DNA of 64,000 bases from Hermatobates lingyangjiaoensis (Eukaryota; Arthropoda; Insecta; Hemiptera; Hermatobatidae), in contig JAPFBL010000049.1 in NCBI GenBank assembly GCA_026182355.1, positions 3,614,501 through 3,678,500 of the forward strand. Direction: 5' to 3'. Shown piece by piece: positions 1 through 11,109 of this stretch. The first letter of the stretch is position 1, and every line of letters begins with the position of its first letter. Under the pieces are notes generated by a model. That model was given only the letters and a program-made list of their open reading frames with translations. It did not search any database and was not told where the DNA came from. A program made the translations under genes and the position numbers.

Positions 1-321
1 ACAACTTTAATGAAATACAAAAACACTAGGTGGAAACAAGCTTTCGACCACACATTGGTCATCTTCAGGTTACACTACTATTTAATCAATGAATGTTAAT
101 ATAATTAACTGAAAAATAATTATACGAAAAATAATTACGTAATATAAGTAATCTTTAAAATTAAACATAACAATTTTAACAGATATAAGACAATTATAAG
201 ACAATATAAGACAATTAATTATATTAACATTCATTGATTAAATAGTAGTGTAACCTGAAGATGACCAATGTGTGGTCGAAAGCTTGTTTCCATCTAGTGT
301 TTTTGTATTTCATTAAAGTTG
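1..321. repeat. Penelope-type foldback (inverted terminal fragments)
   Basis: Two arms of about 108 bp (1-110 and 214-321) are near-perfect reverse complements around a 100-bp AT-rich loop. The right arm carries CTGAAGA (255-261), a hairpin GACC/GGTC (263-266 with 274-277) and GAAA (278-281); the left arm holds the same on the minus strand. The pattern recurs in the Penelope fragments of this window. Assignment to Penelope-like elements is inference from that motif and from the inverted layout shared with the 22034-23396 element, which has a GIY-YIG domain. No coding potential. Confidence 0.6.
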
Positions 322-553
322 TTTGAAATTAGTTTTCTCAATGTCTCTGGCCCATCATATATGGAAGTTACCTCAGCATCACCGAATGATAGTGAGAAAA
401 ATCGAGGCCATCAGCAAAAAGGTCGTATGGTACCGGAAAGATGAAGGAATAATATAAGAAAACTCCAGAAGGTATGTAAGAAACATACTAGACTTAAAGT
501 TGACAAGTTATTTAATGATATATGTTTAAAAGAAGGTCTGCTCCCAAAGTATA

Positions 554-554
<1 letters not shown>

Positions 555-585
<31 letters not shown>
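555..585. repeat. (AT)n microsatellite
   Basis: Uninterrupted AT run at the left edge of a Penelope-type fragment. Confidence 0.95.
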
Positions 586-586
<1 letters not shown>

Positions 587-900
587 CTTCAATGTACATA
601 AAGAAACATAGAGAAATTAAAAACACAAACTTGCAGTCTCTAATTTTCGGTTGAACCGTCTTCAGGAGAGATAAGAGAGGGAAACCAAGCGCACTGGTAC
701 AGAGACGGTTGGAGACCAACAATGTTGCCACATAAGAGCCCGGTCATAGAGAATAAGGTAGACAAGAATCAATTTAAATTAAAATAGGAATATGAAGAAT
801 AATAGTAAATACAAAAACAAATAAAATAATAAAAAATAAATAAAAAAATATCGGATCGTATTTGTCCATTTCGGATCGTATTTTCATCGAAAAAAAAAAT
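586..900 (-). mobile_element. Penelope-type terminal fragment
   Basis: This is a homologue of 38153-38350. Both have a start with CAATGTAC and AAGAAACATAG, a minus-strand CTGAAGA near 660-668 followed by a short GG/CC hairpin and GAAAA, and an inner segment with GGATCGTATTT. Both lie between (AT)n runs. No endonuclease or RT remains, so this is a terminal fragment only. Confidence 0.5.
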
Positions 901-1067
901 ATATATATATATATCACAATAAGAAAATGGGAAAACAAGACTAAGATCTTTCAACCGTAACAAGCGGTCTTCGTTAGAGTCAAAAACCCAACTGGACTCT
1001 GACGAAGACCGCTTGTTATGGTTGAAAGATCTTAGTCTTGTTTTCCCATTTTCTTATTGTGGTTTGA
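900..1067. repeat. Foldback with Penelope-type motif after an (AT)n run
   Basis: After an (AT)n run at 900-914, arms 913-980 and 995-1067 are near-perfect inverted repeats about a 15-bp centre. The arm sequence recurs singly at 38620-38690. That single copy reads CTGAGGA, a wobble hairpin, then GAAAG, which links it to the other hammerhead-like motifs. Confidence 0.6.
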
Positions 1068-1101
1068 TCATTGATTGTTATTTCACGTGTTTATGTGAAA
1101 T

Positions 1102-1104
<3 letters not shown>

Positions 1105-1146
<42 letters not shown>
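1105..1146. repeat. (AT)n microsatellite
   Basis: About 40 bp of pure AT repeat between the preceding foldback and an ACTTTAC-family end. Confidence 0.95.
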
Positions 1147-1148
<2 letters not shown>

Positions 1149-1159
1149 TATATATATTA

Positions 1160-1275
1160 TCGAAATGCCATCAGAAAAGGACTTTGGGAACCTCAAAGCA
1201 TGTAAATCCGTCAATATCTCGAGATCGAATTTTTTCATTATCCTTTTACTTTACTCAAAGTAAAGTAAAAAAAGT
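1160..1275 (-). mobile_element. ACTTTAC-family 5' head, fragment
   Basis: On the minus strand this matches the first 100 bp of the full copies at 20191 and 32602, including the segment with ATCTCGAGAT. It ends at a TACTTTACT-like palindrome near 1245-1270. The body is absent. Confidence 0.7.
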
Positions 1276-1529
1276 TCATGTACGAATATATTTTGATTTC
1301 GTATATTATTAATAATGTTTACATTCTCAAAACCTCATGCTCTAAAGAGTTACAACCTAAATTAATCTTGAATATAATACTATAGAAACTTTCATGCCTT
1401 TAACATTTCTGTCAACACAGGTAGAACTGTAGTTTATACAATTCAGTTTCCATCTGATAGTTTTAATTTATTCTCCTTTTAAAATTCATTGAAGTTGAGT
1501 GATTAACAGAAGGGTGGATGTGATTGCAG

Positions 1530-1673
1530 GAGAGATGGGCAGTAAGAAGGATGCCTAGTGGGCGGTCCGCGCCGCTGCTATGCTGAGCTTGGCAGTCCTG
1601 CTGGCTGCTTTGGCCACCATCACCCTGTCTGCCTGGCAGGACAACCACAGGCCCAAGATGTTCGTCCAATTAG
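1530..1673 (+). CDS. Candidate first coding exon, signal peptide, semaphorin-like
   Basis: An AG acceptor at 1528-1529 (TGATTGCAG) opens this GC-rich exon. The ATG is at 1580. The reading frame gives a hydrophobic signal-peptide-like start (MLSLAVLLAALATITLSA) followed by WQDNHRPKMFVQL, and the frame runs into a GTAATC donor at 1674 in phase 1. Two upstream ATGs in the exon (1534, 1550) stop quickly. The base composition stands out sharply from the AT-rich surroundings. The short mature stretch with RPKMFVQL resembles the segment just after the signal peptide of insect class 1 semaphorins, which are secreted or membrane guidance proteins with a following Sema domain. No further exon of the gene is seen in the window, so introns must be long. 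The exon structure is visible; the family name is an inference from about 13 residues. Confidence 0.45.
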
Positions 1674-2330
1674 GTAATCATCTCAATTTTTACTTTATTA
1701 TTGCTTTAGGATATTGTTTGTTTAAATGCTTTCCCAAGTGAATTCCAAGCTACAAAGAATGAAAAATACCTTTCCCATGCTCCATGTTTGGCGTTTATTT
1801 ATATAGTGTCAAGAATTTTATTATTTTTATTTATTATATCACTAAAATTAATTTCTTTAAGCTTCTTTTATTAAAGTTTAAAATAAGAATAGTGTTTGAC
1901 TTGATTCTGAGAAATACTTTATAAGTCAATTTAAAACTAACCTGACAAGAACAGCAGACAAATAACCAGACCAAGTTGAATTTTCAGTTCTTATAGCTTT
2001 ATTGCCTTTTCTAGTAATGGAAATGAATTATTTTTTCTTACATACCGCCAATAATAAAATTTATTTTTCTACAGTAAGGCATTTAGCGTTTATTAACATT
2101 TTTTGAAATTATAAAATGTGCTATATAACCCCTCTGGGTCCCTGTAATTATTCAAAAAAATGATCAGATTTATTCACTCAGAACATGTTATTTTTCTGTA
2201 CAATTCATTTCAATCCTTTAATTTGTGTGAACTCTATCTCGTACACAATATCTTAGAATCAATCAGAAGTCAAAAAGGTTATATTTTATAGGAAAAAATA
2301 CCTTTTCCACTGTTACACAAATTTGAATTT
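1674..2330 (+). other. Presumed intron, no other feature
   Basis: AT-rich sequence downstream of the donor at 1674. No coding, RNA or recognised repeat signal was found before the ACTTTAC head at 2331. Confidence 0.4.
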
Positions 2331-2480
2331 TTACTACACTGTAAGTAAAGTATAGAGATCGTAAAAAAATAATCTCGAGATTTTGATGGAATTACATGTT
2401 TTAAGATCCTCAAAGTCGTTTTATAAAGGTTGTTCATGACCTCAGTATGTGTGTGTGTGTGTGTGCGTGTGCGTGTGTGT
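2331..2480 (+). mobile_element. ACTTTAC-family 5' head with (TG)n
   Basis: A degenerate head (TACACTGTAAGTAAAGTA) is followed by the shared ATCTCGAGAT segment and the internal TG-rich microsatellite typical of the family. The body resumes near 2860 after a Penelope-type insertion. Confidence 0.7.
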
Positions 2481-2489
2481 GCATGTATG

Positions 2490-2490
2490 C

Positions 2491-2521
<31 letters not shown>

Positions 2522-2565
2522 CAACAATATATACAACAATATAATATATATATATATATATATAC
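2490..2565. repeat. Compound (AT)n microsatellite
   Basis: Two AT runs separated by ACAACAATATATACAACA. They border the Penelope-type fragment that follows. Confidence 0.9.
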
Positions 2566-2569
2566 AGTA

Positions 2570-2720
2570 CTGTTTTCTAGACCACAAATTACTAACAAAC
2601 ACTTTTTCTTCTCGGAATTTGGTCAGGGTAAATATATGGAATCACCTTTTTGCCAACGTTTCGTCTTTATTTTAAGACATCCTCAGGGCTATAAACTAAC
2701 AAAAAAACAATAAACAATGG
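2570..2720 (-). mobile_element. Penelope-type terminal fragment with hammerhead-like motif
   Basis: On the minus strand: CTGAGGA (2680-2686), a hairpin GTCTT/AAGAC, then GAAACG (complement of 2657-2662). It interrupts an ACTTTAC-family copy and abuts an (AT)n run. No coding sequence. Confidence 0.5.
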
Positions 2721-2859
2721 ACATTTGTCATTTCTACTTTAGAAACATCATAACAAATTGAAAAAACTTACTCAAAGCTAGCTTCTGTTACATTACAACA
2801 TAACCGTTATCTGTCATTACATGTGCTGCTCCAAGCGACATATTATTGAAACACTGTTT

Positions 2860-3536
2860 TTTTAAATACAATCATATATATATACATAATAGGAAAGTCA
2901 CTTTTTTTACAAAATCTGTTTTCTCCTTTGGGCAAAAGATTTTTTTCTTTTAATTTGTACTCTAGAATCATCAAATTTTAGCATTTTGAAGCCACAAATG
3001 CTAAAGATTTTTAAAACAAATGAAATTTTTTCTTCGTTAAAATGTAAAACTTTTAACTTATCATTCAATCTCAGACCTTATGAGGACGATTCAAGCCATA
3101 TCGTTTGATGGATCAAAATAAAATTATACCTCAATATAGTGCATTATATGGGGGATGAGCTGAGTTAATTTTTTTCCAAAATACATTAACTAAGAGTCAA
3201 ATTTATGTTTTTAGAAAATGTTTTTTCACGTCTAAACAGCTCATTGAACACATTAATCAATAAAATTATGACAGAATATTGAAAAGAGATTAGTCATTTA
3301 CAAAACGTTCGATTAATTTTAATTACCAAAATATATAAAAGACATAAAAACTGAATATTCATCCTGGACATATGAATCACCTGCTATACTTGTTATAGGA
3401 TATGTTAATAATTATTTACACTGTTAATATTGACTTGCGAATTTTATAAGTAAATTGACTAAGTAAAATTGGTGTTTAAAAGTTTTATGAACAAATTTGA
3501 AATGATTTAATGACATAATATGATATATAAAATGAA
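2860..3536 (+). mobile_element. ACTTTAC-family body, diverged
   Basis: Aligns by eye with the interior of the full copies: the stretch with AGTCACTTTTTT, the palindromic-looking AATCATCAAATTTTAGC area, and the CACCTGCTATACTTGT block (3378-3393). It ends where Helitron A is inserted. Confidence 0.65.
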
Positions 3537-4098
3537 CTAGAAAACCCGTGACCGATTGGGTCATCTAACACCTTCTTTTTAATGCATTCATGTTCACATA
3601 AACTCTAAATTAATTCATTTCTAATAATAAACATATTTAGACAATTCTCTTTATTTATATTTTTTGTACAATTTGAATTTTCCAAAAAAAAACTTTAATG
3701 TTTTCCCTAATGAGAGGATATATATAGGCATTATGTCAGTGTTTTTTGATTACAGACATAACTGTAGGCTGTTAATAAATAATAAATTATCATTTGTTGA
3801 TATATTAAATAATTATTTCATGTCCTCGTCGCTTATTCATTAAATTTTTTCTTTTTAAATTTATTATAATTAAATCATTATAACTTAAGTCGAAAAACTA
3901 TTATTTATTCTTTCTACTTCATTTATATCAAGATTTAGAAGATTATTTTACAAAAGTCCCTTTGGTGCAGCTTGTAGCACATTGGAACTGCAATGTCAAG
4001 AACGTAGGTTCGATTCCCACAGAATTACTAACTTTTATTCAGTTTAGAGCGTTTACAAATATTTAAAATCATTCATCAGACTTTTATAAGTATAAAGA
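3537..4098 (-). mobile_element. Helitron A (lineage 2), internally deleted
   Basis: Minus strand. The 5' end is TCTTTATACTTATAAAAG (complement ending at 4098) and the 3' end is a short ACCC/GGGT hairpin followed by CTAG (3537-3540), inserted between A and T, as Helitrons do. It is a deletion derivative of copy B (12716-14221). Everything between B positions 13099 and 14045 (947 bp, the helicase part) is missing with a clean junction near 3721. It keeps the tRNA-like module at 3957-4022. Non-autonomous. Confidence 0.8.
3957..4022 (+). other. tRNA-like module inside Helitron A
   Basis: Contains an A-box-like TGGTGCAGCTTG and a clear B-box GGTTCGATTCC (4008-4018). A T-arm with one mismatch can form, but the acceptor arms do not pair, so this is not a working tRNA gene. 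It lies antisense to the Helitron, just inside its 5' end, and is shared with copy B (12790-12856). Confidence 0.55.
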
Positions 4099-4300
4099 TA
4101 AACTCTTACGTATAAAAAGTTAGCGCCAATCAAGCATATCATTTCTGATAGCTTCCGTAGTATGATGGATTTGTCTAACAAAATGTTCTAGTCAATTCGT
4201 ATTTTGGATTCTAGAACAAGTGGTAGATTTTGAACATTTGATGTAGATTTTTTTTATGTTTATGAATCACATTATAATTCCTTCTAAGTTAGAGGAATCA
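4099..4300 (+). mobile_element. ACTTTAC-family fragment (3' half)
   Basis: Resembles the block around 27110-27190 that contains TATGATGGATTTGTCT. It flanks the 5' end of Helitron A, and the same flank accompanies copy B at 12500-12715. Confidence 0.55.
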
Positions 4301-4304
4301 GTTA

Positions 4305-4452
4305 TTATGTGGTATTTACTCATTGTAGGGTAAAATGTTCATGAACAATTCTCCACATATAGAAGTTTAATCATATAAACAACGTGTTTGAAGCACGTAG
4401 TGTTCTTCTTGAGGTATAACTAGGGGTCGGTGTCAGAGGTGCTACTAACCTG
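4305..4452 (-). mobile_element. Penelope-type terminal fragment
   Basis: Homologous to 12361-12500 and to the arms of the 22034-23396 Penelope element: the GTAGGGTAAAA end, and a minus-strand degenerate CTCAAGAAG, hairpin, CAAACACG in place of CTGAGGA...GAAACGCG. The catalytic-like bases are mutated here. Confidence 0.55.
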
Positions 4453-4561
4453 CACAGTAAAGGATTTGCTCGTTGGGGATTGGACCTGAAGTGTTTATTA
4501 GGACATGGGTTTAATTCCCACAAAGAAATATTTAAACATCAAACTTTTATAAGTATAAAGA
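4447..4561 (-). mobile_element. Helitron lineage-2 5' end fragment with tRNA-like module
   Basis: The complement of 4544-4561 reads TCTTTATACTTATAAAAG, the lineage-2 5' end, followed on the + strand by the same flank (TAAACTCTTACGTATAAA) as copy A. Just inside lies a tRNA-like stretch with GGGTTTAATTCCCAC (4507-4521) as a diverged B-box. No 3' end is present. Confidence 0.5.
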
Positions 4562-4620
4562 TAAACTCTTACGTATAAAATATGTTTATTAGTCTTTCAT
4601 TCCTAGAGGGAGTACAGATA

Positions 4621-5785
4621 GTGATTGATCCGCTTTTCAATATATATGCTTAGAGTTGTATATCACATCACTGATACATATAATAACATTAGCACGACTG
4701 CAGTAGTAATAACATTTATGAAAAGCGAAAGTGTAGATTTCGTGTTACGAAATAATCTCTTACAGAAGATCATGGCGTTTGTTCCAATAGCCAGTGGATC
4801 TCTTATATATTTTACCTGACCTCCTTCTGCATTAAATATTTAAGAAAAATATTCCCATTTAAAACTTCAAAATATTCCTATTTTTTTTGAAAAATGTCAG
4901 AATCATAGAAGAAAAAATGTCGTTTTAAGATAATTTTTTATTGAAGATTTTGGATTAATATATTTATTTTTCTTCCAAGAATGTATTCAATTTTGAATTA
5001 TGCTCGGAATTTCATGGCTTTATAATATTTAATAAAAACCACTTTTGTTTCCGTTTGTCAAAAATCATACATACCAATTCACTCTGAGCGAGTGTTATCT
5101 TTTTCCTGCCTGCTGCATTTTGATATAAGGTAGCTGTAAATGTATATTAAGAAAAAATACATTAGTAATTAGCCAGCTTTACATACTCAAGTAAAAGTTG
5201 AAGCCGGTTATTTGGTATAATATAAAACTTTTATAGTTGGGAGCTTCCAATTTTTGAAAATAATAAAATATGATCTATTAGACTAGAATAGTGAAAAAAA
5301 CTGGATATTTCTCAACAAACATAACTCCTCTTTCCTTAGGAAAGAGTCCATTCCTCTCACTTCAATTTTACCCAAAAATACTATGATTCTGAAACACAAA
5401 ATAATATTCAGCTGATATTAAGTTCTGTTCAAGAGTGTATTATATAGATTTATTAAAGGATTTTGTGAGATAAATCCATCATACCAAGGAAAGCAACAGA
5501 AATTGATGTTTAATGGCGGTGATTTTATACATGTAAAAATATTATTCCTTTTATATTCCATATAAGTCAAAAAATTATATAAATATTATTCCTTTCATAT
5601 CCCATATAAGTCAATAAATTATATAACCTTTTCTTCATTTTACTTCTAAACATATATTTTATTTCAGTAGATTCACTCAAAAATTTCTAAGTCAATGTAA
5701 ACAATGTAAATAAATATCAATAAATTTGACAACGATAGCAGGTGATCCGTTAGTCTAGGATAAACAATCAGTTTTTATAGCGTTA
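4621..5785 (-). mobile_element. ACTTTAC-family 3' half, host of Helitron D
   Basis: This is the reverse complement of 26903-28035, with high similarity over more than 1.1 kb. A 64-codon frame at 4625-4819 has a close twin at 27829-28023, but on opposite strands relative to no recognisable domain, so it reflects copy similarity rather than a gene. Confidence 0.8.
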
Positions 5786-6415
5786 CTAGCAAACGTACCC
5801 GTCTTTGACGGAATCAAAAATTCTATTCTACTTGGTATTCCAAAATACCACGGAATACCATACCAATTATAGTGGTATACTAATACTATAATTAGAAATT
5901 ATACAATACTAGAAAAAATCATTATTAATATAGTGTTAAACAAATGCTGTCTCTTGAGCAAGTAAACTACAGTTGACTATGTGAGAAAAACTTGGTTTTG
6001 CCAACTTGAATTTCTGCGTTAGATAAGTTTCCCCTTGTGACTTAGTTAACGTCATTGCGAAATAGACTCTGACGGGACCTTGCAATCGTTTCAACATAAA
6101 CAGACAGTGGCTCGGAATCAGTGGAATGGGTGGTATACACACAGACTCCCCATTCCACACCCAGTCATAATGCCTGCCTCTATGGCATATCTGTGCAGAG
6201 CACGAACTTAAAGCCGTATCCCGTTGCACATTTTTGGGGCCCTCACGTTTCGTAACATGAAGTTTGTTACTGCTACTAAATTGCAGTATGATTGGTGCTC
6301 CTACTTTAAGGTTTTACTCATGAGCAGGCAATCCAGGACCAGTCACGGAGTTAAGAAATTCTATTGGATATTGAACTGCTTCTTCATCACTAATCACTCT
6401 TTTTACTGATTTGTA
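5786..6415 (-). mobile_element. Helitron D (lineage 1), 5'-truncated
   Basis: On the minus strand the 3' end is a CCGTC-AAA-GACGG hairpin, GGTACGTTTG, then CTAG (5786-5789) followed by T. The body encodes the C-terminal part of a Helitron Pif1-like helicase (5936-6229), including VYFAMTLTKSQGET, the helicase motif whose consensus is AFAMTINKSQGQT, and then a degraded FSHGQL-like end. The 5' part is cut off by the (TG)n tract. Frameshifted and inactive. Confidence 0.8.
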
Positions 6416-6424
6416 AGATCTTTT

Positions 6425-6427
<3 letters not shown>

Positions 6428-6509
<82 letters not shown>

Positions 6510-6650
6510 CGTGTGCGTGTGTGTGTGTGTATGTATGTATGTGTGTGTGTGTGTATTTTGTGTGTGTGTATTTGTGTGTGTGTGTGTTTGTGTATTTTTG
6601 AGTATGTGTGTGTCTGTGTGTTGGGTGCGTGGGAAGGTGGGTTAGTATGT
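6428..6650. repeat. (TG)n microsatellite, about 200 bp
   Basis: About 80 bp of pure GT repeat, then imperfect GT/GTAT/GTATTTGTG. Long open frames across it in both strands are repeat artefacts. It continues into an ACTTTAC-family body and corresponds to that family's internal TG-rich tract. Confidence 0.95.
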
Positions 6651-6840
6651 TAGCATTGCTTGTTACCACGCTACGGTGCAGAATCTTTGATGGATAGAGT
6701 TGATACTTTACACAAAAAGGGACCCCACAGTGTAGATGACCCTATTGTTTGGGAGGAATTAAACATGACAGGAAAGTTACTTTTTTTCCGAAAATCAGTT
6801 TTTAGAAAACATTTTTTCTCTTAATTTGCCCATTCTAGAG
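6650..6840 (+). mobile_element. ACTTTAC-family body, partial duplicate
   Basis: Carries the CCACGCTACGG block and the family interior up to AACATTTTTTCTC. The following copy (6841 on) repeats the same segment, so one is a partial tandem duplicate. Confidence 0.7.
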
Positions 6841-8250
6841 TAGTGTGTGTGTGTTTGTATGTACTCACACATGTGTGTGCCTGTGTGGTTGGGTCGGTGG
6901 GCGTGTGGGTGGGTGATTATGTTACCATTGCTTGTTACCACGCTACGGTCCAGAATCTTTGATGGATCAAGTTGATATTTTGCACAAAAATGGGCCCCAT
7001 ATTGTAGATGATCTGTATTATTTGGAAGCAATTATGCATGACGAGAAAGTCACTTTTTTTGCCAAAAGCCTGTTTTTAGACAATATTTTATCTTCCTAAA
7101 CTGCTCATTGTAGAGTTTGAAATTTTGACGTTATCTTTGAGGTTACAAATGCAATGAACGAAAAATATACTCAGATTTATAAAACAACGCGAAATATTTT
7201 TTTCAATAAAATGTAAAAATTTTGACGTATAATTCAATCTCAAATCTTGTGAGAGTGGTACATGTCATACCGTTTGATGGATCAAAATAGAAGAACTATA
7301 ACTATAGAAAGCTATACCTAAAAATAGAACATTATGTGGAGGATGGGTTAAGATAATTTTCTTCAAAATTACATTCACCAAAGGGGTGTTACTGTACAGT
7401 TTCTATTGTTTAAATTGTCTAAAAGCTTCCAGCTTTTAAATTTAAAATTATACAGAAAAGTCAGCTTTGGACTTGATTTGAGAATGTAAAAGTAGGTAAT
7501 TACCAATATATTTTTTCTCAATATACATTTACAGCAAACTTATAACAGAGTACAGAACGTGGGAAAATATAACACTAGCTCAGAGTAAATCAGATTTTTA
7601 TGGTTTTTGACTAAGAAATATAAAAGTGAGTTTTTAAAAAACTCTAGCATACCATAATTTTTCCAGTATAGTAATTTGATAAAAGATCAAAAATGTAGAA
7701 CATTATTTAAAATTAAAAAAAATAATTTTTAAAATAATAAATGAAATTATCCTAAATCTTAAATTAAAAATTATCTGTAAACGACATTTCTTCTTACATG
7801 TTTTTGATATTTCAGACAAAAACTTTGTAATGTATTTAAATGCTTAAAATATTTTCAAGTTTTAGATGGGAAACTTTGTCTTAAATCTTCAATGTAGAAG
7901 TTGTTCGTTGGATAAACTGTGTAAGTGATCCACGGGTTATTGGAACAAAAGCAATGGTTTCCTGTAAGAGTAATATTGTAATACGAAATCTACACTTTCG
8001 CTTTTCAAAAATGTTTTTACTGCTCTAGTTATACTAAAGATATTATTGGCATCATTAGTGTGATATACAAAAATAAGTGTGTATATTGATAAGTGGATCA
8101 ATCATTATCTGTACAACCTCCAGGAATGAAAGACCGTTTAGACATTTATATTATGCCTAAATTGGACAATATATATGATATACCGAAGAAGTTTGATATT
8201 ATCTTTAATTATAGTAAAGTTGAGTGTAGACCACTCCAAATTTTTTTTTA
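6841..8250 (+). mobile_element. ACTTTAC-family copy, 3' complete
   Basis: Starts at the TG-rich tract and runs through the CCACGCTACGG block to the family 3' end: TTATAGTAAAGTTGAGTGTAG, then CCACTCC and a T-run (8209-8250). The head is missing. A 69-codon frame at 8093-8302 crosses the end and is not considered a gene. Confidence 0.75.
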
Positions 8251-8341
8251 CATGTTTCATTATTCATTTCCAACTGAAAATAATCTGTACAGAATATTGT
8301 AACTGACAACATATATGCAAAATTATTAATGTTTCGTTTTA

Positions 8342-9330
8342 TTAGTTTTTGTCAATTTTATCTCCATTCATGAATTTCGATTTTGCAGGAACCTCAACAT
8401 TCTTAAAGTTATCTTTTTCTTGATAAAAAATATGTAAAATAAAAACGTTCAACATCTTTTCAATCCTGCAGGTAGTGTAGGTGATCTTTTCTTCAGTTAT
8501 CATTTGACAGGCTTTTCTTTTTAGTTTATTGAGGCTAATATGGATAAGTTTTTGCTTGTCTAAGGACAGTTCACAACCGGTGCATGTCATACCTTTAGTT
8601 TTATAACAGTAGGAAAAGTAATTTTGTAGAGCCAAAATACAGATTTGAGGTAAAGATCCTATGCTATATTGAAGACTTCCACAGCAGAACTGTAGCATTG
8701 CTCAATGTAACTGCTATAAGCTTTCCCAGTTTAGATATTCAAATAAAAAGACTCCAAAAGGATTTCCATATCTTTGATATTTCAAGCTTAATATTATCAA
8801 TTGAAGCGTTTTAGACATTTACTTTCTTTCTCTTTGAGAAACGTGTACAGGTCGTTTTAGCAGGATTTATATCCATATCTTTTCCGTTTGTTCAACAATT
8901 TAGAGAACATGCTGCATAAACCATAAGGGAGTACTATCTAGTATGCCACATTTCATAAAAACAATTTCACCTACCTATTCTTGTGTGCATAGTAAATTTG
9001 GTTATTTAGAGTATCCAGTAGGTCATCTGCAATTAATCCTCACAATAATGGTATTCATCTTATTAAAATAACTTTGCGTATTGTAACATTCTTTACTTTC
9101 AGTTTCCAGGTTATCGACAATTAATCGCTACAAAGTAGTCAGTAACACAACTACTTAAATGCAGCATCTAGTGGACACAATATTGGCTGTAGTAGATTCA
9201 ACACTTATATTAATTATGCTTGTACTGCATTCTCATAACCTTTACACACTTCGTCAATTAATGCATCTATATATTAGCGTTGATTGACTGGATTCTGAGG
9301 AATGGTGTCAAAAGCTCGTTCAGTACCCGC
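8342..9330 (-). pseudogene. Non-LTR retrotransposon RT relic (R1/Jockey-like)
   Basis: Read on the minus strand from 9330: a degraded RT palm motif (RAFDTIPQNPVN, compare KAFD-x-P), then near 8880 a piece resembling the post-YADD segment (DINPAKTTCTRFSKRKK). Then 8698-8342 resembles the thumb and downstream region (LNKLKRKACQMITEEK, compare L-x-x-LQR-x-AC-x-x-ITG). Many stops and frameshifts. The same family recurs at 51390-51560 and 53520-54990. The clade is a judgement from motif style; the decay is certain. Confidence 0.6.
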
Positions 9331-9829
9331 CAAGCAGCCCAGAGTGATTTCTTTAATAATTAAATAGCATTCTATTTTGTTACCGAATATTTTTGAGACT
9401 AACTCTATTGATTTGCTCCTCTATATTTATTTTTTTCCTTATGAAGATTATTATTTACTAAAAACTCACTGTTTTCCTACAAATACAACTTAAACGTTAC
9501 CATTGTAGTATAATGTTACTCTTCCAACATTTAAGCGTAATAATATTCGTAATAAGATAATTCGTAGTAAGTTCTCTGATTCACCCAGAGAGGTAGTTTG
9601 AAATTACAATCTGTTTCGTAATAAAGAGCTAACAAGTACAATTTCCATACTTCAATGTTACCTAAAGTCATTGGACGGCATAAACACACCTATAACTGTG
9701 TGTTTAGATGCTTATATACACCAATAAATCTGAATTAAGTTTTGTTCAATAGTGCAACATGTAATTTGATTACAACTGTTTATTTGGCAACCATCCATGA
9801 TAGCCTTGAAAACAGTATAAAATAATTAG
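9331..9829. other. No recognised feature
   Basis: AT-rich sequence with no supported gene or element that I can identify. Confidence 0.4.
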
Positions 9830-10575
9830 AGTATTTTGTGAGACAAATTCATCATACCATGGCAGACAAAGGAAATTTATGTTTATTGCCGGTGATTTTT
9901 TACGTATAAACATATGAATCCTCCTATATCTCATATAAGTCAATAAATTTTTTAAATTTTTTCATTATAAATATCAATTTTATTTCAGTGGATTGACTCA
10001 AAAAGTTTCTAAGTCAATGTAAAATATGTAAAAAAATATCAAAAATTTGATAAGTATAGCAGGTGATCCCTAAGTCTAGGATAAACAAACAGTTTTTATA
10101 GCTTTATTGCCCTTTGCCATGATTGAAATTTAATGATTTTTTTTAAAAAATTGTTGGTTTTTTGTTCCATTTTTGGTCAATTTTGCATAGTTTTTTAATG
10201 AGCCGTTTGGCGTCAAAAATTTTTTTATGAAAATAAATAGAAACTTTACTTTAACGACTCTTTGGCAAATGTAATTTTGAAAAAAAATTATCTCATCTCA
10301 TCCTTCACATAATGTTCTATTTTTAGGTATAGTTTGATTTTGATCCATCAAACGATATGGATTGTACGTCTCTCACAAGCTTTGAGATTGAATTATACGT
10401 CAAAATTTTTACATTTTATTGAAAAAAATATTTCCCGTTGTTTTAAAAATCTGAATATATTTTGTAACGTCAAAGATAATGCCAAAATTTTAAAACTCTA
10501 GAATGAGCAGCTTAGGAGAAAAAAATGTTTTCTTCAAACCGGTTTTTGGCAAAAAAAGTAAAAAAATTAACCATG
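9830..10575 (-). mobile_element. ACTTTAC-family copy, minus strand, partial
   Basis: Contains the reverse complement of the family interior: the AGGTGATC block at 10060-10070, the long A/T-run section, and the body block at 10320-10560. It lacks the TG tract and head. Confidence 0.7.
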
Positions 10576-11109
10576 CAAAAATTAATAAGTATGCAGAAAG
10601 AAACACGTAGAAAGAACTGACACAATTCACCTAGATATTTTCACGAATCTTAGTCATCAGGAGAGGAGATATCATGTCCTTGAGGAGTGGAACCACACTG
10701 AAGAATCCATTTTTTCTGGATTCTTTTATGGCACATTTTTTTGAGTGTGCCATAGTTTGAAGTATATCGATACACAATCCTGAGCAAGTGATACTAGACA
10801 GCTCTGTTAGTCTGTTCCAGTTCGATAAATTTCTTCTTGATAATAAAGACTTAGTTTGCTAATTTTTCATTTGACATTAATAAAATACGTCAAGTAGTTT
10901 ATTTTAATATGATATCAGTCGATAACAGTCTCTGATATCAATTATATAACTAATTCATAGATAAAATCATTGTACAAGATATCAATATACTGCAATAGTT
11001 GCTGGAAGAAATATGAACTTACTGTCAATATAAAAATACAGGAATCTGGCTTGGTCAACTGAAAATGTCGCAATATTATTTATTTTAGTTTTAGTTAGCA
11101 CCTTTAATC

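Noticed and set aside
1463..1669. 68-codon minus-strand frame over the GC-rich exon
   Set aside because: The plus strand has matching splice signals, a leader peptide and a donor in phase; the minus frame is its shadow.
2279..2713. Open frames on both strands with Cys-Val and Ile-Tyr runs
   Set aside because: They read through (TG)n and (AT)n microsatellites inside a repeat copy.
3957..4022. Functional tRNA gene
   Set aside because: The B-box is good, but acceptor strands do not pair and the T stem has a mismatch.
4625..4819. 64-codon frame conserved at 27829-28023
   Set aside because: Conservation is explained by the inverted repeat copies; other family copies have it broken and there is no domain.
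6403..6669. Overlapping long open frames on both strands (poly-Cys-Val and Thr-His repeats)
   Set aside because: They are translations of the (TG)n tract; open only because the repeat lacks stop codons.
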